64,000 nucleotides of DNA from Fontivita pretiosa (GCF_050410795.1 NZ_CP191258.1:3844001-3908000), one strand, 5' to 3'. Positions 16,206-25,640 are shown, numbered from the stretch's first letter. Program-made: numbers and translations. The notes: generated by a model from the letters alone, not told the origin.

Positions 16206-18602
16206 ATGAAGCTGATGCGCAACGCGTCGATTCGCAGCAAATTGACGCTCACGACGCTGCTGGTCAGCACGTCGTCGCTGCTGGTGGCGTCGCTGGCGTA
16301 TGTGGCGCGGGACGTGAAGATCCTTCGCCGCGAGCTGATGGAGGCCACCGGCATCCATGCCGACATTATCGGAACCAACTGCGTGGAGGCTCTGCGCGTC
16401 CAGGACCATCGCCACGCCGCCGAAGTCCTCCAGTCGTTGCGCGTGGATCCGACGATTCAGGCGGCGTGGATCTTCACACCCGAGGCCGAGCTGTTCGCCT
16501 CGTACTATCGCGACGCGCGACATTCTGTGCCCGACGGCCAAAGAGTGCGGACCGCCGACAGCGACTTCACCGACGAGTGTCTGGAGGTGTTTCGCCCGAT
16601 CATGCACGACGGGCGTTTTGTGGGCACCGTGGTGGTCCGCAGCGGCCTGGAGGAGCTGTGGGAGCGCGTGGGCGACTACGCGCGGACGGTGTCGCTGGTG
16701 GTCTTCGGCGCGTCGGTGTTGTCGCTGGCGCTGGTCTCGCGGCTTCAGCGGATCGTCTCCAAGCCGGTTGTGAATCTGACGCAGACAGCGCGCGCTGTGA
16801 CCAGCGGGCAGAACTACTCATTGCGCGCCACGCGATTCGGCAATGACGAGCTGGGGATCTTGGCCGACTGCTTCAATCAGATGCTCGAGGAGATTCAGCG
16901 TCGCGACGCCGAGCTTCAGGCGCATCGCGAGCAGCTCGAGCAGCAGGTGGCCACGCGCACGCAGGAGCTGAGGCGGCTGAACGCCGAGCTTCAGGCCGCC
17001 AAGGAGCACGCCGAAGCCGCCAGCGCCGCCAAGAGCGCGTTTCTGGCGAACATGAGCCACGAGATCCGCACGCCGATGACGGCGATCGTGGGGTATGCGG
17101 ATCTGCTGCTGGAGCCGGATCAGACGCTATCTGATCGGCAGGACTACCTTCAGGTGATTCGCCGCAACGCCTCACACCTGCTGGAGCTGATCAACGATAT
17201 TCTGGACCTGTCCAAGATCGAGGCGCAGAAAATGACGGTGGAACGGATCCGGGTGGATCTGCCCAGGCTGATCGCCGAGGTCTGTTCCCTGATTCGGCCA
17301 CGTGCCAGCGAGAAGGGGCTGGGATTTGATCTGAGCTTCGGGGATCCGACGCCGCGGCACGTGATGACCGATCCGCTGCGTCTGCGACAGATCCTGATGA
17401 ACCTGCTGGGCAACGCGGTGAAGTTCACCTCGCAGGGACGTGTGGGATTGCGCGTCTCGTACCGAGCGTGCGAGCAGGGTACGTCCGGGCGGCTGATGCT
17501 GACGGTCTCGGATACCGGCATCGGGATCGCCCCGGAAGTGCTGCCGCGGCTGTTCCAGCCGTTCTCGCAGGCGGATGAATCGATGACGCGGCGTTTCGGG
17601 GGGACCGGGCTGGGACTGACGATCAGCCAGCGTCTGGCGATGCTGCTGGGCGGAAACATCACCGTCACGTCCACACCGGGACTGGGCAGCATCTTCACCG
17701 TCGAAATCGACGCCGGGCCATGCGAGGGGGTGGAGATGCTTCACGGAGTGCAGGAATCGATGCTCAGTGACATGTCCGGGCATCGGCGGCGCGACGGCGT
17801 GAGGCTCCGCGGGCGAATCCTCTTTGCCGAGGACGGGCTGGACAACCAGCGTCTGATCTCGCTGCATCTGCGCAAGGCCGGGGCGGAAGTGGTGATCGCG
17901 CCCAATGGCAGGGTGGCGGTTGAGCTGGCCAGTCGAGAGCCTTTCGATCTGGTGTTGATGGACATGCAGATGCCGGTGCTGGACGGCTACGCCGCGGCCA
18001 GCCGGTTGCGGCGGGAAGGCTTTGCCGGGCCGATCATCGCCTTGACCGCGCACGCGATGGCGGAAGACCGGGGTAAGTGCCTGGCCGCCGGATGCACCGA
18101 TTATCTGACCAAGCCGATCGATCGGGAGAAGCTTCTGGCGTGCGTCGCGTCGTACCTGCCCGCGGGGGACGAAGCGGCACCAGTCTCACGCGCCACGGGG
18201 CAAACGACGCCCGACACATCTGTGAACGTGTCTTACCGCAGCGAGCTGGCCGACGACCCGGAAATGAAAGACCTGATCGAGAACTACATTCAGCGACTGC
18301 CCGTCGAGGTGTCCAAGATGCGTCAGCACCTGGCCGAAGGGCAGATCGAAGCACTGCGGCAGGTGGCCCATCAACTCAAGGGGTCGGGTGGCGGATACGG
18401 CTTCTCGCGGATCAGCGAGCTGGCCGGGGCGGTGGACCAGTCGATCAAAATGCAGGCGTCGGTGGACCGGATCCGCGCCCAGGTGGATGAGCTGATCGAG
18501 TACATCCGCCACGTTCAGGGCTACGAGCTCACCAGGGAAACGACCCCTGCGGCAAAAAATCCTGCCACGATCGAACCTTCGACGGCCCGGGGATCGTTAT
18601 AA
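16206..18602 (+). CDS. Hybrid sensor histidine kinase with receiver and HPt domains
   Basis: The protein is 798 residues. TM1 spans about 12-34, then an extracytoplasmic CHASE8-like sensor (35-160), TM2 (160-178), HAMP (178-231) and a coiled coil (228-275). HisKA has His285 in NMSHEIRTPM. The HATPase N-box is at NLLGNAVKF, with DTGIG (436-440) and FGGTGLGL. The receiver has phospho-acceptor Asp586 in VLMDMQMPVLDGY, and LTAHAM and TKPID are present. The C-terminal HPt has His722 in VAHQLKGSG. This is a full intramolecular phosphorelay (His-Asp-His) whose output goes to an unknown response regulator, none being adjacent. ATG 16206 is preceded by GAGG. Divergent from the TIR-like gene. Confidence 0.95.
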   Translation: MKLMRNASIRSKLTLTTLLVSTSSLLVASLAYVARDVKILRRELMEATGIHADIIGTNCVEALRVQDHRHAAEVLQSLRVDPTIQAAWIFTPEAELFASYYRDARHSVPDGQRVRTADSDFTDECLEVFRPIMHDGRFVGTVVVRSGLEELWERVGDYARTVSLVVFGASVLSLALVSRLQRIVSKPVVNLTQTARAVTSGQNYSLRATRFGNDELGILADCFNQMLEEIQRRDAELQAHREQLEQQVATRTQELRRLNAELQAAKEHAEAASAAKSAFLANMSHEIRTPMTAIVGYADLLLEPDQTLSDRQDYLQVIRRNASHLLELINDILDLSKIEAQKMTVERIRVDLPRLIAEVCSLIRPRASEKGLGFDLSFGDPTPRHVMTDPLRLRQILMNLLGNAVKFTSQGRVGLRVSYRACEQGTSGRLMLTVSDTGIGIAPEVLPRLFQPFSQADESMTRRFGGTGLGLTISQRLAMLLGGNITVTSTPGLGSIFTVEIDAGPCEGVEMLHGVQESMLSDMSGHRRRDGVRLRGRILFAEDGLDNQRLISLHLRKAGAEVVIAPNGRVAVELASREPFDLVLMDMQMPVLDGYAAASRLRREGFAGPIIALTAHAMAEDRGKCLAAGCTDYLTKPIDREKLLACVASYLPAGDEAAPVSRATGQTTPDTSVNVSYRSELADDPEMKDLIENYIQRLPVEVSKMRQHLAEGQIEALRQVAHQLKGSGGGYGFSRISELAGAVDQSIKMQASVDRIRAQVDELIEYIRHVQGYELTRETTPAAKNPATIEPSTARGSL

Positions 18603-18664
18603 GCGGTGGACCCCGTTGGCTGAACTCCGCGGCGTATTGCGCGGCGGAATTCGAAGGAGATCAC

Positions 18665-19015
18665 ATGTTTCGACGTGCATTTGTCGGGAGAATGGCATTA
18701 GGCTGGGCGCTGGCGATGGGCACGGGAGCGATCGCGGCGGCGCCGGCTTCACAACCGTCAGTCAAACCCTATCCGCTGAAGGTCTGCCTGGTCTCCGGCG
18801 ACCAGATCGGACAGATGGGCCCGGCTAAGGTGATCGTCTACAAAGACCGCGAATTCAAGCTCTGCTGCGCCGACTGCGAGGAACCGTTCCGCAAGGACCC
18901 TGAGAAGTATTTGAAGATGCTTCAGGCGGCGGAAAAGGCGGCGGAACACGAATCGCCGGCCACTCAGCCAGCCACCCGGCCCGCCGGCCATGCGAAGCAT
19001 GATCACTCCCACTGA
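18665..19015 (+). CDS. Exported Cys-rich metal-binding-like protein (YHS/TRASH-like) with His tail
   Basis: 116 residues, AAGGAG before the ATG. A signal peptide (MFRRAFVGRMALGWALAMGT) is followed by an ATQP-type spacer. A small domain YPLKVCLVSGDQIG..., EFKLCCADCEEPFRKDPEKY resembles YHS/TRASH metal-binding domains common in planctomycetes. The C-terminus is Ala/Thr/Gln/Pro-rich and ends in HAKHDHSH, a possible metal-binding tail. It lies 12 nt upstream of another small Cys-rich exported protein. The pair probably handles a transition metal (copper or zinc) outside the cytoplasm; this is inference from the cysteines and histidines. Confidence 0.75.
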   Translation: MFRRAFVGRMALGWALAMGTGAIAAAPASQPSVKPYPLKVCLVSGDQIGQMGPAKVIVYKDREFKLCCADCEEPFRKDPEKYLKMLQAAEKAAEHESPATQPATRPAGHAKHDHSH

Positions 19016-19027
19016 TCGGAGGCCACC

Positions 19028-19354
19028 ATGTTCGGCATGACTCCACAGAGACAGAGCGCGCTCGGGGGGCTGGTCTTGGCAGCAGGTGTGCTGCTGGGCG
19101 GGGGATGTCAGAGCACCGGCCGGGGCGATGCAGCCGCGGGTCCGGCCACGCAGGCCGTCGCCTGTACCCAGTGCCAGACGACTTGGGTGAAGGTGCCTCA
19201 AACGTCCAAGGGGCGGATCGTCGGCTACAGCATGGCCAAGAAGATGGTTTGCCCCGAGTGCCGCTCGGCGGTGGAGAACTTCTTTGCCACCGGCAAGCTT
19301 AAGCACACCTGCTCGATCTGCGGCCAGAGCCTGATGACCTGCGAAGTTCATTGA
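19028..19354 (+). CDS. Cys-rich zinc-ribbon-like lipoprotein
   Basis: The protein is 108 residues. The N-terminal lipobox (VLLGGGC, Cys27) marks a lipoprotein. The rest holds paired cysteines CTQC, CPEC and CSIC plus a final CEVH, a double zinc-ribbon-like layout. GGAGG precedes the ATG. It is cotranscribed with the preceding exported metal-binding-like protein (12-nt gap). Exact function unknown. Confidence 0.7.
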   Translation: MFGMTPQRQSALGGLVLAAGVLLGGGCQSTGRGDAAAGPATQAVACTQCQTTWVKVPQTSKGRIVGYSMAKKMVCPECRSAVENFFATGKLKHTCSICGQSLMTCEVH

Positions 19355-19389
19355 GCCACTGGCGGGTTGACTCACCTCGTCTGCAACTC

Positions 19390-19419
19390 TTGACAGAAGC
19401 GGTTAGATCGCCTTACGTA
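19390..19419 (+). promoter_or_regulatory. Weak candidate promoter for the Gld-type ABC unit
   Basis: A perfect TTGACA -35 at 19390-19395 is followed after 18 bp by TACGTA, a poor -10. It lies 123 bp before the GTG of the ABC ATPase in an otherwise featureless GC-rich spacer. Confidence 0.22.
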
Positions 19420-19541
19420 TCACACCCCGACTTGCCGGGCGGCGGAATGGCCCGGCCCGGGGTGCGCAGGGGTGGGCAGGGTCGGGCCGGCGGCTGTTCA
19501 ACCGAATCGGCGACGGTGACGACGACCACGAGGACAGGCGA

Positions 19542-20495
19542 GTGATCAACGTTTCGCAGCTAACCAAGGTCTATGGCACGACCCTGGCCGTGGACCACAT
19601 CAGCTTTGAAGTCCCCAAGGGTCAGATCGTGGGATTCCTTGGCCCCAACGGGGCGGGCAAATCGACGACGCTGCGCATCCTGACCTGTTACCTGCCGCCG
19701 ACCAGCGGCGGAGCGACGATCAACGGCTACGACATCTTCCATCAATCCGTGCAGGTTCGCGAAAATCTCGGGTATCTGCCGGAGAACGTGCCGCTGTACA
19801 CCGAGATGCGGGTTGAGGAGTATCTGGATTTCCGCGGCCGGCTGCGCAAGATGCCGCGGGACGATCGCCGCAAGCGCATCGAGTATGTCCTGGATCGCTG
19901 CTGGCTGCGGGACGTGCGCCGGAAGGTCATCGGGCACCTGTCTAAGGGGTATCGTCAACGGGTAGGACTGGCTGATGCACTGCTGCACAACCCGCCGGTG
20001 TTGATTCTGGATGAGCCGACGGTGGGGTTGGACCCGGCCCAGATCCGCGAGACGCGAAAGCTGATCAAGGAGCTGGGAGGAGATCATACGGTGATGCTTT
20101 CGACGCACATCCTGCCTGAGGTGGAGGCGGTATGTGATCGGGCGATCGTGATCGCCGGCGGAAGGATTGTGGCCCAGGGCTCGCCGGAGGAGCTTCGCGC
20201 CAGCCGGCGGATGCAGGCGCGGGTGCTGGTGGAATGCCGTGGTCCGGCCAGGGAAGTCGAGCTGGCGTTGTCGCGGGTCAGCGGGGTAAGCAGTGTGGAG
20301 ATTCTGAACGGAGCGGGGGGGGACTCGCGATACGTCACGGCGGCGATTCGTCCCAAAGAAGCCTACGACGTCCGCGAGGAAGTGGCGCGAACAATCGTGC
20401 AGCATGGCTGGCCGCTGCGGGAAATCCGCCTCGAACATGCCACGCTGGAGGAGTTCTTCGTTCAGGTGACCGCCCAGCAGGCGGAAGCAAAGTGA
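19542..20495 (+). CDS. ABC transporter ATP-binding protein (GldA-like)
   Basis: 317 residues from GTG 19542 (GAGG 8 nt upstream). Walker A is GPNGAGKST (34-42). The signature region is LSKGYRQRVGLADAL, and Walker B is VLILDEPTVGLDP. A C-terminal DUF4162-like extension follows. This matches the ATPase of the GldAFG-type ABC-2 exporter family. It heads a run with the permease, the GldG-like protein and a DUF4340 protein. In Bacteroidetes the Gld system supports gliding, but in planctomycetes the function of these four-gene units is unknown. Confidence 0.92.
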   Translation: MINVSQLTKVYGTTLAVDHISFEVPKGQIVGFLGPNGAGKSTTLRILTCYLPPTSGGATINGYDIFHQSVQVRENLGYLPENVPLYTEMRVEEYLDFRGRLRKMPRDDRRKRIEYVLDRCWLRDVRRKVIGHLSKGYRQRVGLADALLHNPPVLILDEPTVGLDPAQIRETRKLIKELGGDHTVMLSTHILPEVEAVCDRAIVIAGGRIVAQGSPEELRASRRMQARVLVECRGPAREVELALSRVSGVSSVEILNGAGGDSRYVTAAIRPKEAYDVREEVARTIVQHGWPLREIRLEHATLEEFFVQVTAQQAEAK

Positions 20496-20507
20496 CGAAA
20501 ATGAGAG

Positions 20508-20579
20508 ACGACAAAAGAGAACTGAGGACAAAGCGGGCGGCGGCCCGTCCTATGGTGTGTCCCATTTGTCTTTTGTCGT
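20508..20579. repeat. Inverted short-word array (ACGACAAAAGA family)
   Basis: ACGACAAAAGA at 20508-20518 and its exact reverse complement TCTTTTGTCGT at 20569-20579 flank a 50-bp GC-rich loop. Both arms are extended by degenerate copies (GAGGACAAAG; CATTTGTC). It fills the gap between the ABC ATPase and permease genes and ends 16 nt before the permease ATG. Confidence 0.6.
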
Positions 20580-20595
20580 TTCTGGCTCGAAAACC

Positions 20596-21312
20596 ATGAC
20601 TCGATCTTTCACCATCGCTCAAAGGGAGTGGAGCAGTTATTTCTATTCGCCGATCGCGTACGTGGCGATGTTCGCGTTTCTGCTGGCGTGCGGGGCGTTG
20701 TTCTGGGACGACTTTCGTCCCGGTCAGCCGGCGGCGATGCGAACGCTTTTCGAATGGATGGTGTGGCTGCTGGTGATCGTCATTCCGCTGCTGTGCATGG
20801 GGTTGCTGGCACAGGAATGGTCCACCGGCACGATTGAAACGCTGATGACCGCGCCGGTGGGGGAGACCGACGTGGTGGTGGGCAAGTTCCTGGGCTCGCT
20901 GGGGTTCTTCATCGTGCTGCTGCTGCCGACGCTGCTGTACGTGGCGATGTTGCGGCTGTATGCGCGGCCCGACATCGGGCCGATCCTCAGCGGATACCTG
21001 GGGATCCTGCTGGTAGGGGCCTTGTTCATCGCGGTGGGGCTGTTCTGTTCGAGCCTGACGCGAAGCCAGGTCGTCGCCGCCGTCTCCTGCGCCGCGGTGC
21101 TGTTTGTCATTACCATCGTGCCGTGGTGGGCCAGCGCCAAGGCGGCGCTGAGTCCGTTCTGGCGGCGGGTGAGCGACCAGGGGGTTTTCACCCGCTATAC
21201 GGATTTCAGCAAGGGAGTGATCGACACCGGAAACCTGGTTTTCTTCATCGCCGCGACCGTGGTGTTTCTGTTCCTGACCGTCAAGGTCCTGGAGTCGCGA
21301 CGATGGAAGTAG
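20596..21312 (+). CDS. ABC-2 type permease (GldF-like)
   Basis: 238 residues from ATG 20596. It starts MTRSFTIAQREWSSYFYSPI, the usual opening of ABC-2 permeases, with six hydrophobic helices through 225. LAQEWSTGTIETLMTAPVGE (about 74-93) is the family signature near the first loop. It partners the ATPase upstream and the GldG-like protein downstream. An upstream ATG at 20557 lies inside the repeat array and is not favoured. Confidence 0.9.
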   Translation: MTRSFTIAQREWSSYFYSPIAYVAMFAFLLACGALFWDDFRPGQPAAMRTLFEWMVWLLVIVIPLLCMGLLAQEWSTGTIETLMTAPVGETDVVVGKFLGSLGFFIVLLLPTLLYVAMLRLYARPDIGPILSGYLGILLVGALFIAVGLFCSSLTRSQVVAAVSCAAVLFVITIVPWWASAKAALSPFWRRVSDQGVFTRYTDFSKGVIDTGNLVFFIAATVVFLFLTVKVLESRRWK

Positions 21313-21328
21313 CCCAAACCGGCTGGAC

Positions 21329-23473
21329 ATGATGAGCAACGCTGAAGCACACAAGCAGGCAACCGGGCAGTTCGTTCCCGAAACGCAGCACCAACGTTGG
21401 GTCAAGTACGGTGCCAACGTAGCGCTGTCGGTGATCGTGGTCATCGTGCTGGCGGGGCTGATCGTCTACCTGGCCGAGCGGTTCTCGCGACGCGTGGATA
21501 CGACCGCGGCGGGGATCTACAGCCTCAAGCCGCAGACCGTGAACCTGATCAAGGACCTGAAGCAGAAGGTCAAGCTGGTCAGCCTGTATACGGCCAAGGA
21601 CGCGCGGCAGCAGGACAACCCCTACGCCGGCCCGGTGCGCGACCTGCTCGAAGAATACGCCCGCAAAAGCCCCAACATCGAGTTCGACGTGATCGATCCG
21701 ATCACGCAGCCGACCAAGACCGACCAGCTCGTCAGCGAAGCGGTGCAGAAGTACGGCGGGGCGGTCAAGGACTATCGCGAGTTCATCGACCAGTTCTTCA
21801 AGGACACCTACAGGCAGTTGACGGAGCTGACCGGCAACGAGGCGACGGCGGCGGCGGACCTGCCCACCGACACGCTCGGCGAGGACGAGCGGAGCCAGAC
21901 CATCGCCGCCATCGTCAACACCGTTCGCGAGGTCGTGCCCCAGAGCCTCACACGCCTCAAGGAACGCGCCGATCGCGCCCTCAAGCCCAAGTACCCGGAT
22001 TACAAGGCCATCGTCGATGCCATCAGAGATTCGCTTGATTCACTCTCGCAGCGTGAGGCGGCGCTGGTGCGGCTGGCCAAAACCTACCAGAACGACCCGC
22101 AGGTTTCCGAACAGATCCGAAAGTACCTGGGCGAATCTCCGCCACGCCATGAAGCCATCCAGAAACTGGCCGACGAGACGATCAAGAAGATCGACGGCCT
22201 GGGGGAGCTGAAAGTTGGCCAGCTCCAGCAGGCGATCAAGGGTCAGGATCTGATCCTGGTGCTGGGAGAAAACGACTGGCGTGTGATCGACTTCGGGCAG
22301 GTATGGGTCAATGACGCCCGCGACCTGCGCGGGTTCACCGAAGGCCGGGAGATCAAGCCGCGTTTTGCCGGTGAGCAGGCGATAACGACGGCGATCCTGT
22401 CGCTGGCCAGCAACAACAAGCCGAAGGTGGCGTTCATCCGTCCGGGCGGGCCGCCGCTGACCAGTCCGGGCTTTCCGCCGTTCCAGCGGGGCGGGCCGCT
22501 CAGTGAGCTGGGCGAGCGTCTGCGCGGCTACAACTTCGAGGTTCTGGAAAAGGACATCACCGGAATGTGGGCGATGCAGTCGCAGATGCAGGGCATGCCC
22601 GCGGCGCCGGAGCCGAGCGACGAGCAGATCAAGGATGCGGTGTGGATCGTGATCAACGCCCCCGGCGACACGCGCATGGGCCCGCCGCCTTCCATCTCGC
22701 CGAAGCTGGCCGATCATCTCAACGCCGGAGGCTCGGCGATGGTGTTGACGATGCCCAACGCCGACAACCTCTCCGAAGCCCTCAAACCATTTGGTCTGGA
22801 GATGGACACCGGCTCGGTGATCGTGCACGAGGTCCCCAAAGGCGAGCGGGCGCAATCCAGCGACATCGCTGAAAACGCCGCGCGACTTCCGTTCATCTTC
22901 GTGATCAATGAATACGGGCAGCACCTGCTCACCAGGCCGGTGCAGTCGCTGGACAGCGTGATCGTCGGGTCGGTCCCGGTGAAGATCAGCAAGGCCGAGG
23001 GCGTGACCCAGACCCCGCTGCTGCCGATCCCCGACAGTTTCGGCAAGGTCTGGGCGGAGACCAACATCGATTCGATCACGGATGAGAACTTCAAATTTGA
23101 CGAGGGTGTTGACGTGCCCGGGCCGATGCTTGCCGCCGCCGCCGCTGAAAAGGGCAACTCGCGGCTGGTGGTCATCGGAAGCGTGCAGAGCTTCACGGAC
23201 CAGATCCTGAATATTCCCGACCAGGAGATGCTGCGTCGGCGGATCGTGGTCAGCCGCTTCCCCGGCAACGGCGAGCTGTTCACCAATGCGGTGTTCTGGC
23301 TGGCGAAAATGGAGCCGATGATTGCGATCTCGCCAGCGGCCATGGAGGTCAGCCGGATCGAGCGCATGAGCGAGGCGGCACTGGCGGGGTGGCGCGTGGG
23401 GGTGCTGCTGATCCTCCTGCCGGGGCTGGTGCTGGCGGCGGGAATTGGGATGTACTTTGCACGACGCGACTGA
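21329..23473 (+). CDS. GldG-like ABC accessory membrane protein
   Basis: 714 residues (ATG at 21329 or 21332). One N-terminal membrane helix (about 29-50) is followed by a large extracytoplasmic domain. It opens SRRVDTTAAGIYSLKPQTVN, typical of the GldG/DUF7088 family. A C-terminal helix follows (LLILLPGLVLAAGIGMYFAR). The extracytoplasmic part includes an ABC-type uncharacterised region with PKVAFIRPGG. It is placed 16 nt after the permease. The segment 170-300 looks helical and may be an insertion relative to shorter homologues. Confidence 0.87.
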   Translation: MMSNAEAHKQATGQFVPETQHQRWVKYGANVALSVIVVIVLAGLIVYLAERFSRRVDTTAAGIYSLKPQTVNLIKDLKQKVKLVSLYTAKDARQQDNPYAGPVRDLLEEYARKSPNIEFDVIDPITQPTKTDQLVSEAVQKYGGAVKDYREFIDQFFKDTYRQLTELTGNEATAAADLPTDTLGEDERSQTIAAIVNTVREVVPQSLTRLKERADRALKPKYPDYKAIVDAIRDSLDSLSQREAALVRLAKTYQNDPQVSEQIRKYLGESPPRHEAIQKLADETIKKIDGLGELKVGQLQQAIKGQDLILVLGENDWRVIDFGQVWVNDARDLRGFTEGREIKPRFAGEQAITTAILSLASNNKPKVAFIRPGGPPLTSPGFPPFQRGGPLSELGERLRGYNFEVLEKDITGMWAMQSQMQGMPAAPEPSDEQIKDAVWIVINAPGDTRMGPPPSISPKLADHLNAGGSAMVLTMPNADNLSEALKPFGLEMDTGSVIVHEVPKGERAQSSDIAENAARLPFIFVINEYGQHLLTRPVQSLDSVIVGSVPVKISKAEGVTQTPLLPIPDSFGKVWAETNIDSITDENFKFDEGVDVPGPMLAAAAAEKGNSRLVVIGSVQSFTDQILNIPDQEMLRRRIVVSRFPGNGELFTNAVFWLAKMEPMIAISPAAMEVSRIERMSEAALAGWRVGVLLILLPGLVLAAGIGMYFARRD

Positions 23474-23485
23474 ACGAGATCCACA

Positions 23486-23566
23486 GGGCACAGGCCAGTG
23501 GCTGGAATCGCGGTTGTGAAAACGCCTGAACGCTCGATTCCGCCCGCGGCCACGGTCGCTGTGCCC
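23486..23566. repeat. Inverted repeat array between GldG-like and DUF4340 genes
   Basis: GGGCACAG (23486-23493) and CTGTGCCC (23559-23566) pair. Inside them lie imperfect CCAGTGGC/GCCACGG arms and GGAATCG/CGATTCC. The layout is the same as at other junctions here: one degenerate word, outward-facing arms and a short loop. Confidence 0.5.
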
Positions 23567-23576
23567 AGGCTTTGCT

Positions 23577-25154
23577 ATGAACTTCAAGACCACCGTCATC
23601 CTGCTGGTTCTGCTGGCTGTTGTTGCACTGGTCCTGTTGCTCACGCGCCAGACCGAGCCTGGCGCGGAAAAACCGACCGAGGCCAGACTGCTGGACATTG
23701 CCGCCGGCGACATTACACGCATCAGCTTCACCGCCGACGACGGTCAGACCACCACCTTCGAGAAATCCGATGGCAAGTGGCGTCTGACGCAGCCGGTGCA
23801 GGCGGCGGCGGAGGAGTTCGCGGTGAGCTCGCTGGTCGATGCGATCGCGGGGCTGAACACCCGCGGGCGGGTGGATCCGGCGGGTACGGGGGTGGATCAG
23901 CCCCGCTACAAGCTTCAGATCACCACGAAGGACAATCGCACGATCAAACTGGACATCGGCACGCGCAGCGGCGCGGGGGATAACCTGTACGTCCGCCGTG
24001 AGGGACAGACGCACGCCGACGTCGTGCCCGCGTCGCTGATGGATCAACTGGAAAAGCCGCTGAAGGACTGGCGTCGCGAGCGGCTGTTCGACGTCGGCGG
24101 GATGCAGATCGCGCAGATCCGCATCGCCACCACGCAGCAGAGCCTGGAGCTGCAGAAGCGCGGCGCCAACGAATGGCACGTGGTCAGCCCGACCAGCATG
24201 CCCGCGGAAACCACCGAAGCCTCCGACATCGCCAGCGCGATCAGCGGGCTTCGCGCCGAGGAATTCGTCACCGATCAGCCGCCCACGTCGGCGGAGCTGA
24301 AGCGATACGGGCTTGACCAGCCGGTGATGACCGTGTCGTTCAGCACACAGCCGCCGGCGACGCAGCCGACCACGCAGCCAGCGACGCAGCCGACGTTCAC
24401 CACGATCCAGTTCGGGCGTTTCGGGGACGTGATGAAGAAGAACGTCTATGCCAGCACGTCGGCCGAGCCGGGGGTGGTGCTCGTGCCGGCGACTTCGCTG
24501 GACTCGTTCCGCAAGACCCCGCTGGATTTGCGCGATCGCAGGGTGCTGTCGATCGAGGAGGATCGAGTCTCGAAGATTGCGATCACCATTGACAAGGCCG
24601 CGACGACGCAGCCGACCACCCGTGCTGCGCAGCAGAAGACGATCGTGCTGGAGCGCGCCCGCACGACCATCGCTTCCACCCAGCCGACGCCGACAACTCA
24701 GGAGGCGACCGAGCTTGCCAGCACGAACCCGGCCACGCAGCAGGCCTCTACGCAGCAGGCAACCACCCAGCCGGCAACCACCCAGCCGGCCGAGCCGCCG
24801 TCCCGGTGGAAGCTGGCCTCGGCAGGCGGCGCGGATGCTGACGACACGAAGGTGGCGGACCTGCTCCGCGAGCTTCGTCCGCTGCGGGCCAACAAGTATG
24901 TGGAGTCGTCGCCGCCGACGACACTGCCGGCCGCTACCTACACCCTGGCCATCGAGACGCCCGACGCAACACATGAGATCCGATTGGTCGATCCGGGCGA
25001 CAGCAAGCCGCTGATCGGCATGTATGGCGGGCTGACGTTCGAGGTGTGGCGATCGTTGGCGGATCGACTGGACAGCGAATTCGCCAAAGCAGCCGCGCAA
25101 GGCACCACGCCCGCCGCCCCGAACGGCGCCGCGGCAGGGGAAACAGGCCCATGA
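23577..25154 (+). CDS. DUF4340 domain protein with Thr-Gln-Pro repeats
   Basis: The protein is 525 residues. An N-terminal membrane helix (FKTTVILLVLLAVVALVLLL) precedes a DUF4340 region (about 35-245; ITRISFTADDGQTTTFEKSD, KWRLTQPVQAAAEEFAVSSL). DUF4340 proteins are regularly encoded beside GldG-like proteins. The C-terminal half is punctuated by low-complexity Ala-Thr-Gln-Pro runs (about 262-275, 343-352 and 365-405), likely disordered extracytoplasmic linkers. The stop overlaps the queF start (ATGA). Confidence 0.85.
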   Translation: MNFKTTVILLVLLAVVALVLLLTRQTEPGAEKPTEARLLDIAAGDITRISFTADDGQTTTFEKSDGKWRLTQPVQAAAEEFAVSSLVDAIAGLNTRGRVDPAGTGVDQPRYKLQITTKDNRTIKLDIGTRSGAGDNLYVRREGQTHADVVPASLMDQLEKPLKDWRRERLFDVGGMQIAQIRIATTQQSLELQKRGANEWHVVSPTSMPAETTEASDIASAISGLRAEEFVTDQPPTSAELKRYGLDQPVMTVSFSTQPPATQPTTQPATQPTFTTIQFGRFGDVMKKNVYASTSAEPGVVLVPATSLDSFRKTPLDLRDRRVLSIEEDRVSKIAITIDKAATTQPTTRAAQQKTIVLERARTTIASTQPTPTTQEATELASTNPATQQASTQQATTQPATTQPAEPPSRWKLASAGGADADDTKVADLLRELRPLRANKYVESSPPTTLPAATYTLAIETPDATHEIRLVDPGDSKPLIGMYGGLTFEVWRSLADRLDSEFAKAAAQGTTPAAPNGAAAGETGP

Positions 25155-25588
25155 AGCAGCCGGCGCATCTTGGCCGCAGGTCCGTGCTCACGCCCGAGCA
25201 GATCGAGCGTCCGCGGTCGATTCTGGACACGTTCGCCAATCCATGCCCCGGGCGCGATTACCAGATCCAGTTCGTTTTTCCCGAATTCACCAGCGTCTGT
25301 CCCGTGACCGGGCAGCCGGACTTTGCCACCATCACCGTCACCTACGTGCCCGACAGGCTCTGCGTGGAGATGAAGAGCCTGAAGCTGTATTACCTGAGCT
25401 ATCGCAACAAGGGCGTGTTCTACGAACAGGCGGTGAACACGATCCTGGATGATCTGGTGGCGGTACTGAAGCCCCGGCGGATGACCGTGGTGGGGGATTT
25501 TGCGGTGCGCGGCGGGACTCGGGGCATCGTCACCGCGACGCATGTCGCGTCGTCGCGGCGGTCGGCGCGGCGCAAACGCCGCACCTGA
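25151..25588 (+). CDS. queF: NADPH-dependent 7-cyano-7-deazaguanine reductase
   Basis: 145 residues from ATG 25151, overlapping the previous stop by 4 nt. It is the short (unimodular) QueF type. The catalytic motif TSVCPVTGQPDFATI gives nucleophile Cys50 and Asp57. The substrate/NADPH region is LCVEMKSLKLYYLSYRNKG. The enzyme reduces preQ0 nitrile to preQ1 amine in queuosine biosynthesis. The Arg/Lys-rich C-terminus (SSRRSARRKRRT) is unusual. No other queuosine genes are adjacent, so the linkage to the ABC unit looks incidental. Confidence 0.94.
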   Translation: MKQPAHLGRRSVLTPEQIERPRSILDTFANPCPGRDYQIQFVFPEFTSVCPVTGQPDFATITVTYVPDRLCVEMKSLKLYYLSYRNKGVFYEQAVNTILDDLVAVLKPRRMTVVGDFAVRGGTRGIVTATHVASSRRSARRKRRT

Positions 25589-25640
25589 ACGGCCGCCCGC
25601 CGAACATGCCACGCCCAGCCGCCGCTGGAGGAGGCATCAC

